Below, piece by piece: positions 18,292 to 26,884 of a stretch of 64,000 nt of DNA (position 1 is the first letter of the stretch; each line of letters begins with the position of its first letter). Origin of the DNA: Candidatus Wallbacteria bacterium (GTDB taxonomy: Bacteria; Muiribacteriota; UBA6191; JACPRK01); the NCBI GenBank assembly GCA_016213845.1, contig JACQZN010000028.1, positions 1-64,000 on the forward strand, read 5' to 3'. A model generated the notes under the pieces. The model searched no databases, had not been told where the DNA came from, and saw only the letters and a list, made by a program, of their open reading frames with translations. The position numbers were made by a program, and so were the translations under genes.

Positions 18292-19218
18292 TCAAAGCTC
18301 CTTGAGGTAGTGGACATCGCTCTGGAAGTGTCCGGTACTTCCCAGCCGCCTGGAGAGCCGGGTGCAGCCTGCGGCCTCGTAGAGGCGTCGAGCGCCCGTC
18401 ATTTCGCGGGTGGTCTCGATGTAACAGCGCGAGTACCCGTAAGCCTTCGCGGTCTCGAAGCAGCGCTCCAGCAGGGTGCGTCCGATGCCGAGCCCGCGGG
18501 CGTTGGGAGAGAGGTACATCTTTCTGAGCTCGCAGGTGTCCGGCGGGGCGCCGGCCAGGGGGGCTATCCCGGCGCCGCCGAGGAGCATGCGATCTCGCTC
18601 CGCGACGAAGTAGGCGTGTCTGGGGCGCCCGTAAGCTGCGCGGAGATTCCCGAGCTCCGCGTCCTCGGCTGGCCCGCCGCGGCCCCCGTGACCGAACTCC
18701 TTCACGACGGTGCGGATCAACTTCGCCAGGGGCCGGTTGTCGGCGGCGCGAATCGTCCGGATGAGGATCTCCTGAGCCATCCTGGAGCGGGCGAGAGCCT
18801 CGGCGTACAGCTCGAGCCCTCGGATGACGGCCTGGGTCTCCGGCTCCTCGAGGAACCCGAGTGCCTGTGAGACCTGCGTGGACGCGACCCGGTCGATCTC
18901 CTTCACCTTGGCCTTGCCCGGGGGCGTCAGCCTCGAGAGTCTGCGACGTGCGTCGGCGTCGTCGTCGACGACCTCGGACCAACCCTTGGACCGCAGGTCC
19001 GCGCAGATCCTGCTGGTCGTCGACTTGTCGAGCCGCAGCAGCGCGGCAAGCTCGCCGACCGTCAACGGGCCCCGGGCGGCCAGTTCGAGCATTGCATGTC
19101 CGGCGGCGTAGGAGACGCCGGTTGCTGCGTGCTCGCCGGCCAGCAGGCCGAGCTCACGCACGAGAGTGCGGGAGGACTTTCGTATCCTTTGAATGGGGTC
19201 GAAGTTCTCCGGTTTCAC
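18292..19218 (-). CDS. MarR-GNAT fusion regulator/acetyltransferase
   Basis: 308 residues. The N-terminal half is a MarR-type winged helix (LTVGELAALLRLDKSTTSRICADLRSKGW, then a DDADARRRLSRLTPPGK wing). The C-terminal half is a GNAT domain (MYLSPNARGLGIGRTLLERC). Such fusions are a known bacterial architecture and often have no defined substrate. GTG 19218 is chosen because GGAGGAG lies just before it; an ATG at 19251 would put the coding region on top of the operator-like repeats. A promoter and two inverted repeats lie immediately upstream, so self-regulation is likely. Confidence 0.88.
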   Translation of the reverse strand: MKPENFDPIQRIRKSSRTLVRELGLLAGEHAATGVSYAAGHAMLELAARGPLTVGELAALLRLDKSTTSRICADLRSKGWSEVVDDDADARRRLSRLTPPGKAKVKEIDRVASTQVSQALGFLEEPETQAVIRGLELYAEALARSRMAQEILIRTIRAADNRPLAKLIRTVVKEFGHGGRGGPAEDAELGNLRAAYGRPRHAYFVAERDRMLLGGAGIAPLAGAPPDTCELRKMYLSPNARGLGIGRTLLERCFETAKAYGYSRCYIETTREMTGARRLYEAAGCTRLSRRLGSTGHFQSDVHYLKEL

Positions 19219-19243
19219 GACTCCTCCAGGCCAGCCCCGCCGG

Positions 19244-19273
19244 CCATCCATATAGATGGTTGTCACACACAAC
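19244..19273 (-). promoter_or_regulatory. Two adjacent inverted repeats, candidate MarR operator
   Basis: CCATC-N6-GATGG (19244-19259) abuts GTTGT-N5-ACAAC (19259-19273). Both lie just downstream of the -10 and 26-55 bp before the GTG start, where bound MarR protein would block transcription. Symmetry is short, so the assignment is tentative. Confidence 0.45.
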
Positions 19274-19303
19274 TATATATCACGCTGCTGGAACGTGGGT
19301 CAA
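19274..19303 (-). promoter_or_regulatory. Promoter of the MarR-GNAT / GNAT operon
   Basis: Reading leftwards: TTGACC (19303-19298), an 18-bp spacer, TATATA (19279-19274). The A/T-rich -10 stands out against the high-GC background. Directly followed by the operator-like repeats. Confidence 0.6.
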
Positions 19304-19355
19304 GCGCCGGGTTCGTGCGCGGCCGCCGGCGCCCGGGGAAGCGAAGAGCCGGGCT

Positions 19356-22300
19356 TCAGATCCGCTTGCCGGGCAGCAGCTTCAGGCGCAGCTCCAGAAC
19401 CAGGCTCAGCAGGGCCGGGATCAGGAAGAGGGTGAAGACGGTGGAGACGAGCAGGCCGCCGACGACGACCGACCCGATGCCGCGATAGAGCTCCGAGCCG
19501 GGGCCGGTCATCAGGATGAGCGGAGCCATCCCGGCCACGGACGTGAGCGTGGTCATGAAGATGGGGCGAATCCGGGCGCCCACCGATTCGGTGACGGCGT
19601 CGCGCGGGGCGAGGCCTTCCTCCCGGATGCTGCGAAGGGCCCGGTCGACGAGCAGGATTGCGTTGTTCACCACGACGCCCACGAGGATGATGAACCCGAG
19701 CATCGCCAGGACGTCCAGGGACTGGTGCGTGACCGCCACGTTCACCAGCTTCAGGGCGGCAAAGCCGCCGAGGCTGGCGAGGGGAACCGAGAACATGATG
19801 ATGAGCGGATAGAGGAACGACTCGAAGCAGCTGGCCATCAGCAGGTAGGTGATGACGAGAGCTGTCAGGAACTGGCCGCCGAGGGCCTCCTTGGTGGCCG
19901 TGAGCTTGTCGGCGGTGCCGGCGAGGCGCCACTTGTAGGGCGCGTCGAGCAGTCCCTCGGCCCGCAAGGGCGCGACGATCTTCGTGCGGACTATCTCCAT
20001 GGCCTCTTCCATCGCGATTCCCGGCGGCAGGGTCACGCGGACGGTGTAGGCGCGCTCGCGCTCGTGGTGGTGGATCACGTCGGGTCCCATCGTGAGATCG
20101 ATGGTCGAGAGCGCCTCGAGAGGCATCGTCCCGCCGGACGGGACGAACACCGGCAGCTGCGCGAGGTCCTGGGTGTGGGCGAGCGCGTCCCTTCGCCCTC
20201 GCAGGACGAGATCGACCTTTCTGCCATCGCCGGTCCGGATCTCCGACACGCGGGCCCCGTCGGCCATCACATCGACGATGAAGCCTAGCTCGGAGGCGTC
20301 TAGGCCGACCTCGGCTAGGCGCTGGCGGTCGGGACGGACCTGGAGCTCCGGCTGTCCGAGCTCCAGGCCCGGGATGGGCTGCGGCTGCGCGCCTGGTAGG
20401 TGCTGGAGCACGCCGAAGAAGGACCGCTGGGCCAGCTTCACGAGGCGGGACAGGTCCGGCCCCTGGAGCTTCAGGTCGATGGACCGTCCGCCGGCTAGCC
20501 CCTGCTCGAAGATGCTGGGCTGGATGACGATGGCGATCATCCCGGGGATCTTCGCCAGGGCGGCCTGGACAGGCGCGCGAAGCTCGGCGATCTTCTTCTG
20601 GTCGGTGGCGCCGATACCCATGATCACCTGGCGGCCGAAGGCGACGTAGAAGAAGTTGGAGATCTGCGGTTTCTCTCCGGACCAGAGCGGCGCGAGCTCG
20701 GCTTCGATGGCGTCGCCGATCCGATTGAACTCCTGGAGGTTGTACCCGGAGGGCGGAATCAGGAGGCCGAAGAGCAGGTTCTGATTTCCCTCGGGGAGAT
20801 ACTCCGCGGGAGGCATCATCATCCAGGAGCCGCCCAGCGAGAGGCCGGTCATTGCCGTCACGACCGCGAGCCTTCGCGGGACCGTGCCGCAGATCCACCA
20901 GACGGAGCCAGTGAGCCAGCGGAGTATCCGACTCGCAAGAGCCGGCGCCTCCTTTGTATGAAAGCCCTCCCGCATCCAGCCCACGGCCATCGTCGGGATG
21001 GCGAAAACGCTCACGACCAGGGACAGGCTCACGGCGCAGGCTATGGCGATGGCGATGTCCCGGAAGAGCTGCGCGACCTCGGCATGGAGGAAGAAGATCG
21101 GCAGGAAGACGGCGACGGTCGTGGCGGTGGAGGCGAAGACGGCTCCCCAGACGTCTCTCGTGCCGCCCACGGCCGCGGCGAAGATCGTCTCGCCCTTCTC
21201 GACGCGGCTGAAGATGCTCTCCAGCACGACGATCGAGTTGTCGACGAGCATTCCGACCGCGAAGGAGAGGCCTGCCAGGGAGACGACGTTGATGTTGCGC
21301 CCGAGCAGGAACATCGCCAGGAAGGTCCCGACGGCAGATACGGGGATGGAGACGCCGATGATCGCCGTGGGAGCCGGCGAGCGCAGGAAGACGAAGAGCA
21401 CCAGGACGGCGAGCAGGCTGCCGACCACGATGTTGTTCTGCACCAGGTCGAGCGCGCCCCGGATGTAGTCGGAGGCGTCGTAGGCACCAACGACCTTCAG
21501 TCCACGCTGGCTCAGGATGCCGGCGTTGAGCTCCGACAAGGTCTTCTCCACCCCGTCCATGACGGCCAGCACGTTGCTTCCCGTACGTTTCTGGATGTTG
21601 AAGGCGATGCTCTTGACGCCTTTGTACCGGACGACGATCTCCGGCTCCTTGTACGAGACTGCCGCCGTGCCGACATCCCGGAGAAAGACCCGGTCGCGCA
21701 CGTCGTCGCGCAGGACGATGCCGCCGATCTCGGCCGGGTCGTCGAAGGCGCCGACGGCGCGCAGCGTGTAGCGGCGCTTGGCCTCGTCGAGGTGTCCCGC
21801 GGAGACGTCACGGTCCTCGGCAGAGAGCCTGGCGGCGATCTGTCGCATGGTGAGCCCGTGTTGCGCCACGGCAACGGGATCGAGCGTCACCTCGATCTGG
21901 CGTTCCCGGCCGCCGAAGAAGTTCATGGCGGCGACGCCGGGTACGCGCTCCAGGCGTGCCTGCAGCTCGTCCTCGACGAACTCGCGCTGCGTATCGATGT
22001 CGACTCCGGACTTCGGATCGGCCGGCAGCAGGATGAACCACCCGATCGCGCCTTCCCGATCTCCGGCGGTCGTGAGGATCGGCTTGTCGACCTCCGCAGG
22101 ATAGGCGGGAACCTCGTTGAGGGCGTTGCCCACTCGCAAGAGGGCCGTATCGAGATCCGTGCCCTGCGCAAACTCGAGCGTGACCCTGCCAAGGTTCGGC
22201 GCGCACTCCGCCTCCATTTTCAGCAGGCCTTCCAGGGACTTCAGGGCCTTCTCCTGGCGCTCCACGACCTCCCGCTCGACCTCCTGAGGATTGGCCCCGG

Positions 22301-22484
22301 GCCAGAGCGTCTCCACGGAGACGACCGGGCGTGTGACGTCGGGCGTGAGCTGAATCGGCACCAGGAAGAGCGCCTGCAGTCCGAACATTGCGACGAGAAG
22401 CACGAGCACGGCCACCGTCACGGGGCTTCGCACGGCCCAGGTGATGGGGCCGTCGTGGATCGATTGCTCCGGGGAAGCGGTCAT
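19356..22484 (-). CDS. RND-family efflux pump, inner-membrane permease
   Basis: 1042 residues, the normal RND length. TM1 sits at residues 21-40, then a large periplasmic loop, TM2-6 around 340-470 (GISIPVSAVGTF-like segment, LSFAVGMLVDNSIVVLE), a second loop, and TM8-12 at the end (ILVGVVVNNAILLVDRA). It exports substrates by proton motive force together with the adaptor encoded just upstream. The ATG overlaps the adaptor stop (ATGA). No outer-membrane TolC-type gene is nearby, so a shared channel would be needed. The substrate (drug, metal or lipid) cannot be assigned from sequence. Confidence 0.95.
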   Translation of the reverse strand: MTASPEQSIHDGPITWAVRSPVTVAVLVLLVAMFGLQALFLVPIQLTPDVTRPVVSVETLWPGANPQEVEREVVERQEKALKSLEGLLKMEAECAPNLGRVTLEFAQGTDLDTALLRVGNALNEVPAYPAEVDKPILTTAGDREGAIGWFILLPADPKSGVDIDTQREFVEDELQARLERVPGVAAMNFFGGRERQIEVTLDPVAVAQHGLTMRQIAARLSAEDRDVSAGHLDEAKRRYTLRAVGAFDDPAEIGGIVLRDDVRDRVFLRDVGTAAVSYKEPEIVVRYKGVKSIAFNIQKRTGSNVLAVMDGVEKTLSELNAGILSQRGLKVVGAYDASDYIRGALDLVQNNIVVGSLLAVLVLFVFLRSPAPTAIIGVSIPVSAVGTFLAMFLLGRNINVVSLAGLSFAVGMLVDNSIVVLESIFSRVEKGETIFAAAVGGTRDVWGAVFASTATTVAVFLPIFFLHAEVAQLFRDIAIAIACAVSLSLVVSVFAIPTMAVGWMREGFHTKEAPALASRILRWLTGSVWWICGTVPRRLAVVTAMTGLSLGGSWMMMPPAEYLPEGNQNLLFGLLIPPSGYNLQEFNRIGDAIEAELAPLWSGEKPQISNFFYVAFGRQVIMGIGATDQKKIAELRAPVQAALAKIPGMIAIVIQPSIFEQGLAGGRSIDLKLQGPDLSRLVKLAQRSFFGVLQHLPGAQPQPIPGLELGQPELQVRPDRQRLAEVGLDASELGFIVDVMADGARVSEIRTGDGRKVDLVLRGRRDALAHTQDLAQLPVFVPSGGTMPLEALSTIDLTMGPDVIHHHERERAYTVRVTLPPGIAMEEAMEIVRTKIVAPLRAEGLLDAPYKWRLAGTADKLTATKEALGGQFLTALVITYLLMASCFESFLYPLIIMFSVPLASLGGFAALKLVNVAVTHQSLDVLAMLGFIILVGVVVNNAILLVDRALRSIREEGLAPRDAVTESVGARIRPIFMTTLTSVAGMAPLILMTGPGSELYRGIGSVVVGGLLVSTVFTLFLIPALLSLVLELRLKLLPGKRI

Positions 22485-23734
22485 GGCTGTCCGCGGCCGT
22501 CCTGTGCCGGGCCCGTCGTCACCTGCACGGCCGCGCCTGGGCGCAACCGCTCGTTGCCTCGCACCACCACCAGTTCGCCGGCCGCAACTCCCGAGAGCAC
22601 GGTCACTTTCTCCCCGGCCTCCAGCCCCAGGCGGACCGTGCGCGGCGCAGCCTTTCCGCCCTCGACGACGTAGACGGAGGGCGGCGCGGAGGCCGATCTC
22701 ACGATCGCGTCCTTCGAGATGACGAGCCTGGTCTCGCGAGGGCCGACCGGCAAGCGCACCTGGGCGCTTGCACCCGAGCGGAGGTTCTCTCCCGGGTTGC
22801 GCATCCGCACGACCACCGGCACGGTGCGCCCCTTGAGCGTGGCCTGCGGACCGACGGCGGCGACGATGCCAGTGACGGTGCGCGTGGCGCCGCCGGAAGA
22901 GAAGTCGAGCTGCACGACCTGGCGCCGCGGAACCTGTGCCGCGCGGGCCTCGGGTACCAGCACGACCACATCCAGATACGAAAGGTCCACCAACTCCAAT
23001 ATCGCGCCCCCTTCGCTCACGTGGTCGCCGACCTCCACGAGGACCTCGGCCACCCAGCCGTCGAACGGCGCGCGCAGCATCGTCTCGTCGAGCTCCTTTT
23101 CGGCCTCGGCAAGCTGCGCGGTGGAGCGCTCCCAGGCCGCCTTCTGGGCTGCGATCTCCTCCGTCCGGCTGCCTCTCTCGGAGAGCCGCAGGTTGGCCTG
23201 GGCGACCTCCAGTCCGGCCTTTTCGGCTTCGAGCCGGGCCTGGGCGCGGTCCCGCTCGTGCTCGCTGACGGCCCGCCTGGCGAAGAGTCCGCGGATGCGC
23301 TCCCAGTCCCTGGCGGCGTCACCGTGGTTGGAACGGCTGCGGGCCAGCTCGGCGCGGCGGGCCTCGATCGTCTCGGGCCGCTCCCCGGCGGCGAGCAGGT
23401 CCAGGCGGGCCTTGGCTTCCTGCGCTTGCGCGCGGGCCGCCGCGACGCGCGCCTGCGCCTTCACGGAGTCGAGCCGCACGAGCAAGTCGCCCTTCTTCTT
23501 CTTCTGGCCGAAGAACGCCTGGCGCTCCACGACGATCCCGCCTCCCGTCGAGGCGACTCGCGAGCGCTGAATCGGGGCCGCCGTTCCTGGCAGCTCCAGC
23601 TCCGGGGCGACCTGCTCCAGGGTCGCGCGGACCGCCTCGACGGGCGAGGGCCCCCCGCCCGGCTGGGCGGCCGCGGAGCTGGCCATGAGGCCGGCAAGCA
23701 AAAGGATGGCGGCGCGTCGGGCGATGGAGTTCAT
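22481..23734 (-). CDS. RND efflux periplasmic adaptor (membrane fusion protein)
   Basis: 417 residues. A signal peptide (ILLLAGLMASSAAAQ) is followed by a split lipoyl/barrel-sandwich half (VASTGGGIVVERQAFFGQ) and a long coiled-coil hairpin of Ala/Arg/Glu heptads (about 90-220). The second lipoyl half comes next (LRAPFDGWVAEVLVEVGDHVSEGG), then a beta-barrel and membrane-proximal domain ending VLSGVAAGELVVVRGNERLRPG. A Lys-rich turn (GQKKKKGD) sits before the hairpin. ATG 23734 is chosen because it starts the signal peptide; the ribosome site is weak. First gene of a two-gene operon with the permease. Confidence 0.92.
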   Translation of the reverse strand: MNSIARRAAILLLAGLMASSAAAQPGGGPSPVEAVRATLEQVAPELELPGTAAPIQRSRVASTGGGIVVERQAFFGQKKKKGDLLVRLDSVKAQARVAAARAQAQEAKARLDLLAAGERPETIEARRAELARSRSNHGDAARDWERIRGLFARRAVSEHERDRAQARLEAEKAGLEVAQANLRLSERGSRTEEIAAQKAAWERSTAQLAEAEKELDETMLRAPFDGWVAEVLVEVGDHVSEGGAILELVDLSYLDVVVLVPEARAAQVPRRQVVQLDFSSGGATRTVTGIVAAVGPQATLKGRTVPVVVRMRNPGENLRSGASAQVRLPVGPRETRLVISKDAIVRSASAPPSVYVVEGGKAAPRTVRLGLEAGEKVTVLSGVAAGELVVVRGNERLRPGAAVQVTTGPAQDGRGQP

Positions 23735-23923
23735 GTCCGTGCATTCAATCACCAATCCCACCGCCCGGGGAGTCCGACGTGAGGTCGGGCGGGCACCGGA
23801 CAAGGTCGGCGGAAAACGGGTACAGGCACCTGAAGCCCGGCCAGCCGACGGAACGACTGCCAGACCTCCGCGGGCTTCCGGAGCCAGTGCCCTCAGTCAT
23901 TGACAGATCGTTGAGAGCCAGCA

Positions 23924-25153
23924 TCAATGCTCACTCAAGGCATTCCACTCAGAGGCTCCGCCTCCGAACCTCCGCCAAGGGGCCGAAGGCCCCCTGGACC
24001 CCCATTTTATGCGGCTTTTGGGTGTTTCGGAGACGTAGACGCCGTCGGCGGTGCCGGCGGAGACGAACTGCTCGTAGACCCGGCCGGTCGTCTCGTCGCG
24101 GCAGGTCTCGGCCAGGAGGAAGGATTCCTGGTTCAGCCCGACGCACGGTCCCGAGGAGAAGCGGTGGGCCAGGTAGGAGAGGTTGTCGGCGTCGTCGGTC
24201 TGGATGCGGTCCTGGCAGTGGGGGAAGAGCGCCACGCGCGTGACGAGCCCGACGCCGTTGTCGAAGAACTCGAACTCCTTGCGGGGCCGCTGGTGGCCGT
24301 CGCCCCAGAAGTCGTCGAAGACGATGATCTTGTCGGCGAGCACCATGGAGCCGGCCGAGACCGAGTAGAAGTTGGTGCCGCGCCAGAGGGCCTCGTGGAA
24401 GACGTCGCGGAGCCGGAAGAATTGCAGGCGGTTCTGCAGGACGGCGACGTTGCCGCCGAAGAGGAAGATGGAGTTGGCCGAGAGGATGCGCTGGCGGAGC
24501 ACGTCGCGGATCTGAATGAAGCGGGGGCATTCGTCGACCATAGAGCGGCTCCGGAAGTAGCGCTCGATCTCGCTGCAGATGGCGATCATCCGCGCGTCGT
24601 TGGTGACGATCGACTTCATCGTGTCCTGGGCTTCCTGGCAGCAGTAGTGGAAGAGTAGCTCCGTCTCGGTGAGCTCGCGCAGGCCGGCCTGGTGGTGTTC
24701 GACGTCGTAGGCCAGGAGCTGGGCCAGCGTGACGCCCGGGTACATTCGCCGGACGTACTCGAGCTGGCGGCGCAGGATCCGCAGGAACTCGTTGTTCTTG
24801 AGGCGGTAGAACTCCTTGGTCTCCTGGATGACCTGCTGTTTCTCGTGGTACTGGCGGTAGATCTCGGGCTCGGCTTCCTTGAAGCGGTCGAACTCGTGAT
24901 AGACGGCCAGGTTCTGGAGGTTTTGGTCGAAGCCGCGCTCGAAGCGGCTGGGGACGCCGATCTCCGAGAACGCGCGCTTCAGGTGCGCCTCATCGAACTC
25001 GCCGCGCCGCCAGCCGGCCGTGATGAGCAGCACCTTTCGCGAGTCGCGGACGTCGCGGTCGACGTGGTGGCTCTCGAGGATGCGGTCGGCGTGCCGGTAG
25101 ACGAAGTCGACGTCGAGCACGATGTTGCCGTTGAGCAGAATCCATCCCTTCAC
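23924..25153 (-). CDS. Peptidase S51-like (dipeptidase E/cyanophycinase fold) protein
   Basis: 409 residues. GTG 25153 follows AGGAGG. The C-terminal half has the S51 pattern: FLFGGNVAVLQNRL, then GTNFYSVSAGSMVL with the likely nucleophile Ser266 in SAGS. The N-terminal 200 residues are helical and charged (RRQLEYVRRMYPGVTLAQLL) and are not part of the usual family. S51 enzymes are Ser peptidases for Asp-X dipeptides or cyanophycin; the substrate here is unknown. The last 31 residues (from KSRIKWGSRGPSAPWRRF) are encoded by a G/C-rich repeat (23952-24003), so the original stop has probably been replaced. Divergent from the SPFH genes, 175 bp apart. Confidence 0.7.
   Translation of the reverse strand: MKGWILLNGNIVLDVDFVYRHADRILESHHVDRDVRDSRKVLLITAGWRRGEFDEAHLKRAFSEIGVPSRFERGFDQNLQNLAVYHEFDRFKEAEPEIYRQYHEKQQVIQETKEFYRLKNNEFLRILRRQLEYVRRMYPGVTLAQLLAYDVEHHQAGLRELTETELLFHYCCQEAQDTMKSIVTNDARMIAICSEIERYFRSRSMVDECPRFIQIRDVLRQRILSANSIFLFGGNVAVLQNRLQFFRLRDVFHEALWRGTNFYSVSAGSMVLADKIIVFDDFWGDGHQRPRKEFEFFDNGVGLVTRVALFPHCQDRIQTDDADNLSYLAHRFSSGPCVGLNQESFLLAETCRDETTGRVYEQFVSAGTADGVYVSETPKSRIKWGSRGPSAPWRRFGGGASEWNALSEH
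23952..24003 (+). repeat. Two-hairpin G/C-rich repeat, copy A
   Basis: Hairpin GAGGC-TCC-GCCTC, linker CGAACCTCCGCC, then AAGGGGCC-GAA-GGCCCCCTGG and ACCCCC. The same plan (short hairpin, GAACC-CCGCC linker, AGGGG/CCCCT hairpin, ACCCCC) recurs at 57297-57350, 58204-58242 and 58311-58361. This copy lies inside the 3' end of the S51-like gene. Confidence 0.65.
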
Positions 25154-25328
25154 GGAGCCTCCTGGCCGGACGCCGCCGGCGGCGGGTTACCCAGCGCGCG
25201 GGGGCGAGGGGCCCCGCGGTCGGGCGCGCGCGTTTGCGACAGGGTACCGAATTCTCTCGGAGGGGCGCTTGTGCCGTGCGAGACTGTCGAGAAGGCCGAA
25301 CGTTCGTGCAGGCCGGGGAGGGATGCGT

Positions 25329-26870
25329 ATGACGGGCAGAGATCCTCGAATCACGGAGCTGCTCTGGAGGCTCGTGGCGAGCGCCGCGATGCTCAGTCTG
25401 TTGCCGGTGGCATGGTTCGTCCTGGCCGGGCTGGTGCGGGTCGACCGGGGGCAGGTCGCGCTCCTGATCAAGAAGACGGGCCAGAGTTTGCCCGACGGTG
25501 AGATCGCGGCCCCGAACGCCGACTTCAAGGGCATCCAGCGGGACGGGCTCTCGGAGGGCTGGCATTTTCTGAACCCCTACACGTGGGAGACGATCGTGGT
25601 GGATCAGATGGAGGTGCCGGTCGGCCAGGTGGGTGTGAAGACCCGTCTCTTCGGCAAGCCGCCGCCGGCCGGGAGGGCGCTGGTCGGCAAGGAGGACGGC
25701 ACGGGCGAAGTGATGAAGGGGATCGAGCGCGAGATCCTGACGCCGGGCCGTTACGCGATCAACACGCTGCTCTACCGGGTTGAGCTCTCCGACGCCGTGA
25801 CGATTGCGCCCGGCTACGTCGGGGTGGTGACTCGCGTGACGGGTGAGGAGCCGAAGGAGCCGAACGTCTTCGTGGTCCGTGAGAACGAGCGCGGCGTGCT
25901 CGAAAAGACGCTGGACGCCGGCACGCACTACCTCAACCCGTACGACTTGCGGGTCTGTCCGGTGGACCTGCGCTCGCACCGCTTCGACATGATGGACAAG
26001 AACGTGGTGTCGTTCCTGTCCAAGGACGGGTTCCAGATCACGATGGAGGCGTCCGTGGAGTGGAAGATCGATCCGGAGCGGGTGGCGACGGTCTATGTGG
26101 AGTACGTCGACTCGCGCATCATGGGGCAGGGCTCCAACCCGGGCGACATGGTGATCCAGTGCATCGTGGAGAAGGTGCTGCTGCCGAACGCGCGGGCGCT
26201 GTCTCGCATCGAGGGTTCGCGGCACCAGGCGCGGGACTTCATCTCGGGGGAGACGCGCCAGCAGTTCCAGAAGCAGATGTTCGAGGGGCTGCGGTCGGTC
26301 TGTGCCAGCCAGGGCATCCAGATCCTCTCCGCGCTCGTGCGCAAGACGGAGCCGCCCAAGGCGATCGCCGATCCGATCCGCGAGCGCGAGATCGCGATCC
26401 GCCAGCGCGAGAAGCTGCAGCAGGAGATGGAGCGTGAGAAGCAGCAAAAGCAGCTGGCGATGACGATGAAGCTGCAAGAGCGCGTCAAGGCGATCAACAT
26501 GGCCCAGGCCGACGTCTCGGTCTCCATCTTCGAGGCCAAGCGCAAGAAGGACGTCGCGCTCATCGGAGCGAGCAGGAAGCTGGACGTGGCGCGGCTGGAG
26601 CTGGAGGCCGCCCGCAACCAGGCCGCGGCGAAGCTCTCGGCCGGCAAGGCCGCCGCCGATGTCGTTCGACTCAAAAACTCCGCCGAGGCTAGTGGGATCA
26701 GGGCGGCCCGAGCGGCGTTCGGGGATGGCGAGCAGTACGCGCGATTCCTGTTCCTCTCCAAGGTCGCGCCCGCCATCCAGCAGGTGATCTCCAACACGGA
26801 GGGTCCGTTCGTCGACGTCTTCCGGGCGTTCACAGCGGCCAAGCCGGCGCCTGCTGCGCCGGCGCGTTGA
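25329..26870 (+). CDS. SPFH (prohibitin/flotillin-type) membrane protein
   Basis: 513 residues. The ATG at 25329 is preceded by GGGGAGGG with suitable spacing; another ATG lies 6 bp earlier. One N-terminal membrane helix (SAAMLSLLPVAWFVLAGLV) is followed by a long SPFH/band-7 region. A charged coiled coil comes next (about 350-450: REREIAIRQREKLQQEMEREKQQ) and a short C-terminal domain. SPFH proteins form ring or cage oligomers that organise membranes and proteases. It is paralogous to the next gene: compare SRIEGSRHQARDFISGETRQ with CRIEGSKYGAKELLEGDSRE. Fourteen bases separate the two genes. Confidence 0.85.
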   Translation: MTGRDPRITELLWRLVASAAMLSLLPVAWFVLAGLVRVDRGQVALLIKKTGQSLPDGEIAAPNADFKGIQRDGLSEGWHFLNPYTWETIVVDQMEVPVGQVGVKTRLFGKPPPAGRALVGKEDGTGEVMKGIEREILTPGRYAINTLLYRVELSDAVTIAPGYVGVVTRVTGEEPKEPNVFVVRENERGVLEKTLDAGTHYLNPYDLRVCPVDLRSHRFDMMDKNVVSFLSKDGFQITMEASVEWKIDPERVATVYVEYVDSRIMGQGSNPGDMVIQCIVEKVLLPNARALSRIEGSRHQARDFISGETRQQFQKQMFEGLRSVCASQGIQILSALVRKTEPPKAIADPIREREIAIRQREKLQQEMEREKQQKQLAMTMKLQERVKAINMAQADVSVSIFEAKRKKDVALIGASRKLDVARLELEAARNQAAAKLSAGKAAADVVRLKNSAEASGIRAARAAFGDGEQYARFLFLSKVAPAIQQVISNTEGPFVDVFRAFTAAKPAPAAPAR

Positions 26871-26884
26871 AAGGAAGGCGAACC

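Noticed and set aside
19300..20898. Open frame on the same strand as the RND permease in another frame
   Set aside because: Translation is Arg/Pro/His-rich; the RND frame carries all family motifs.
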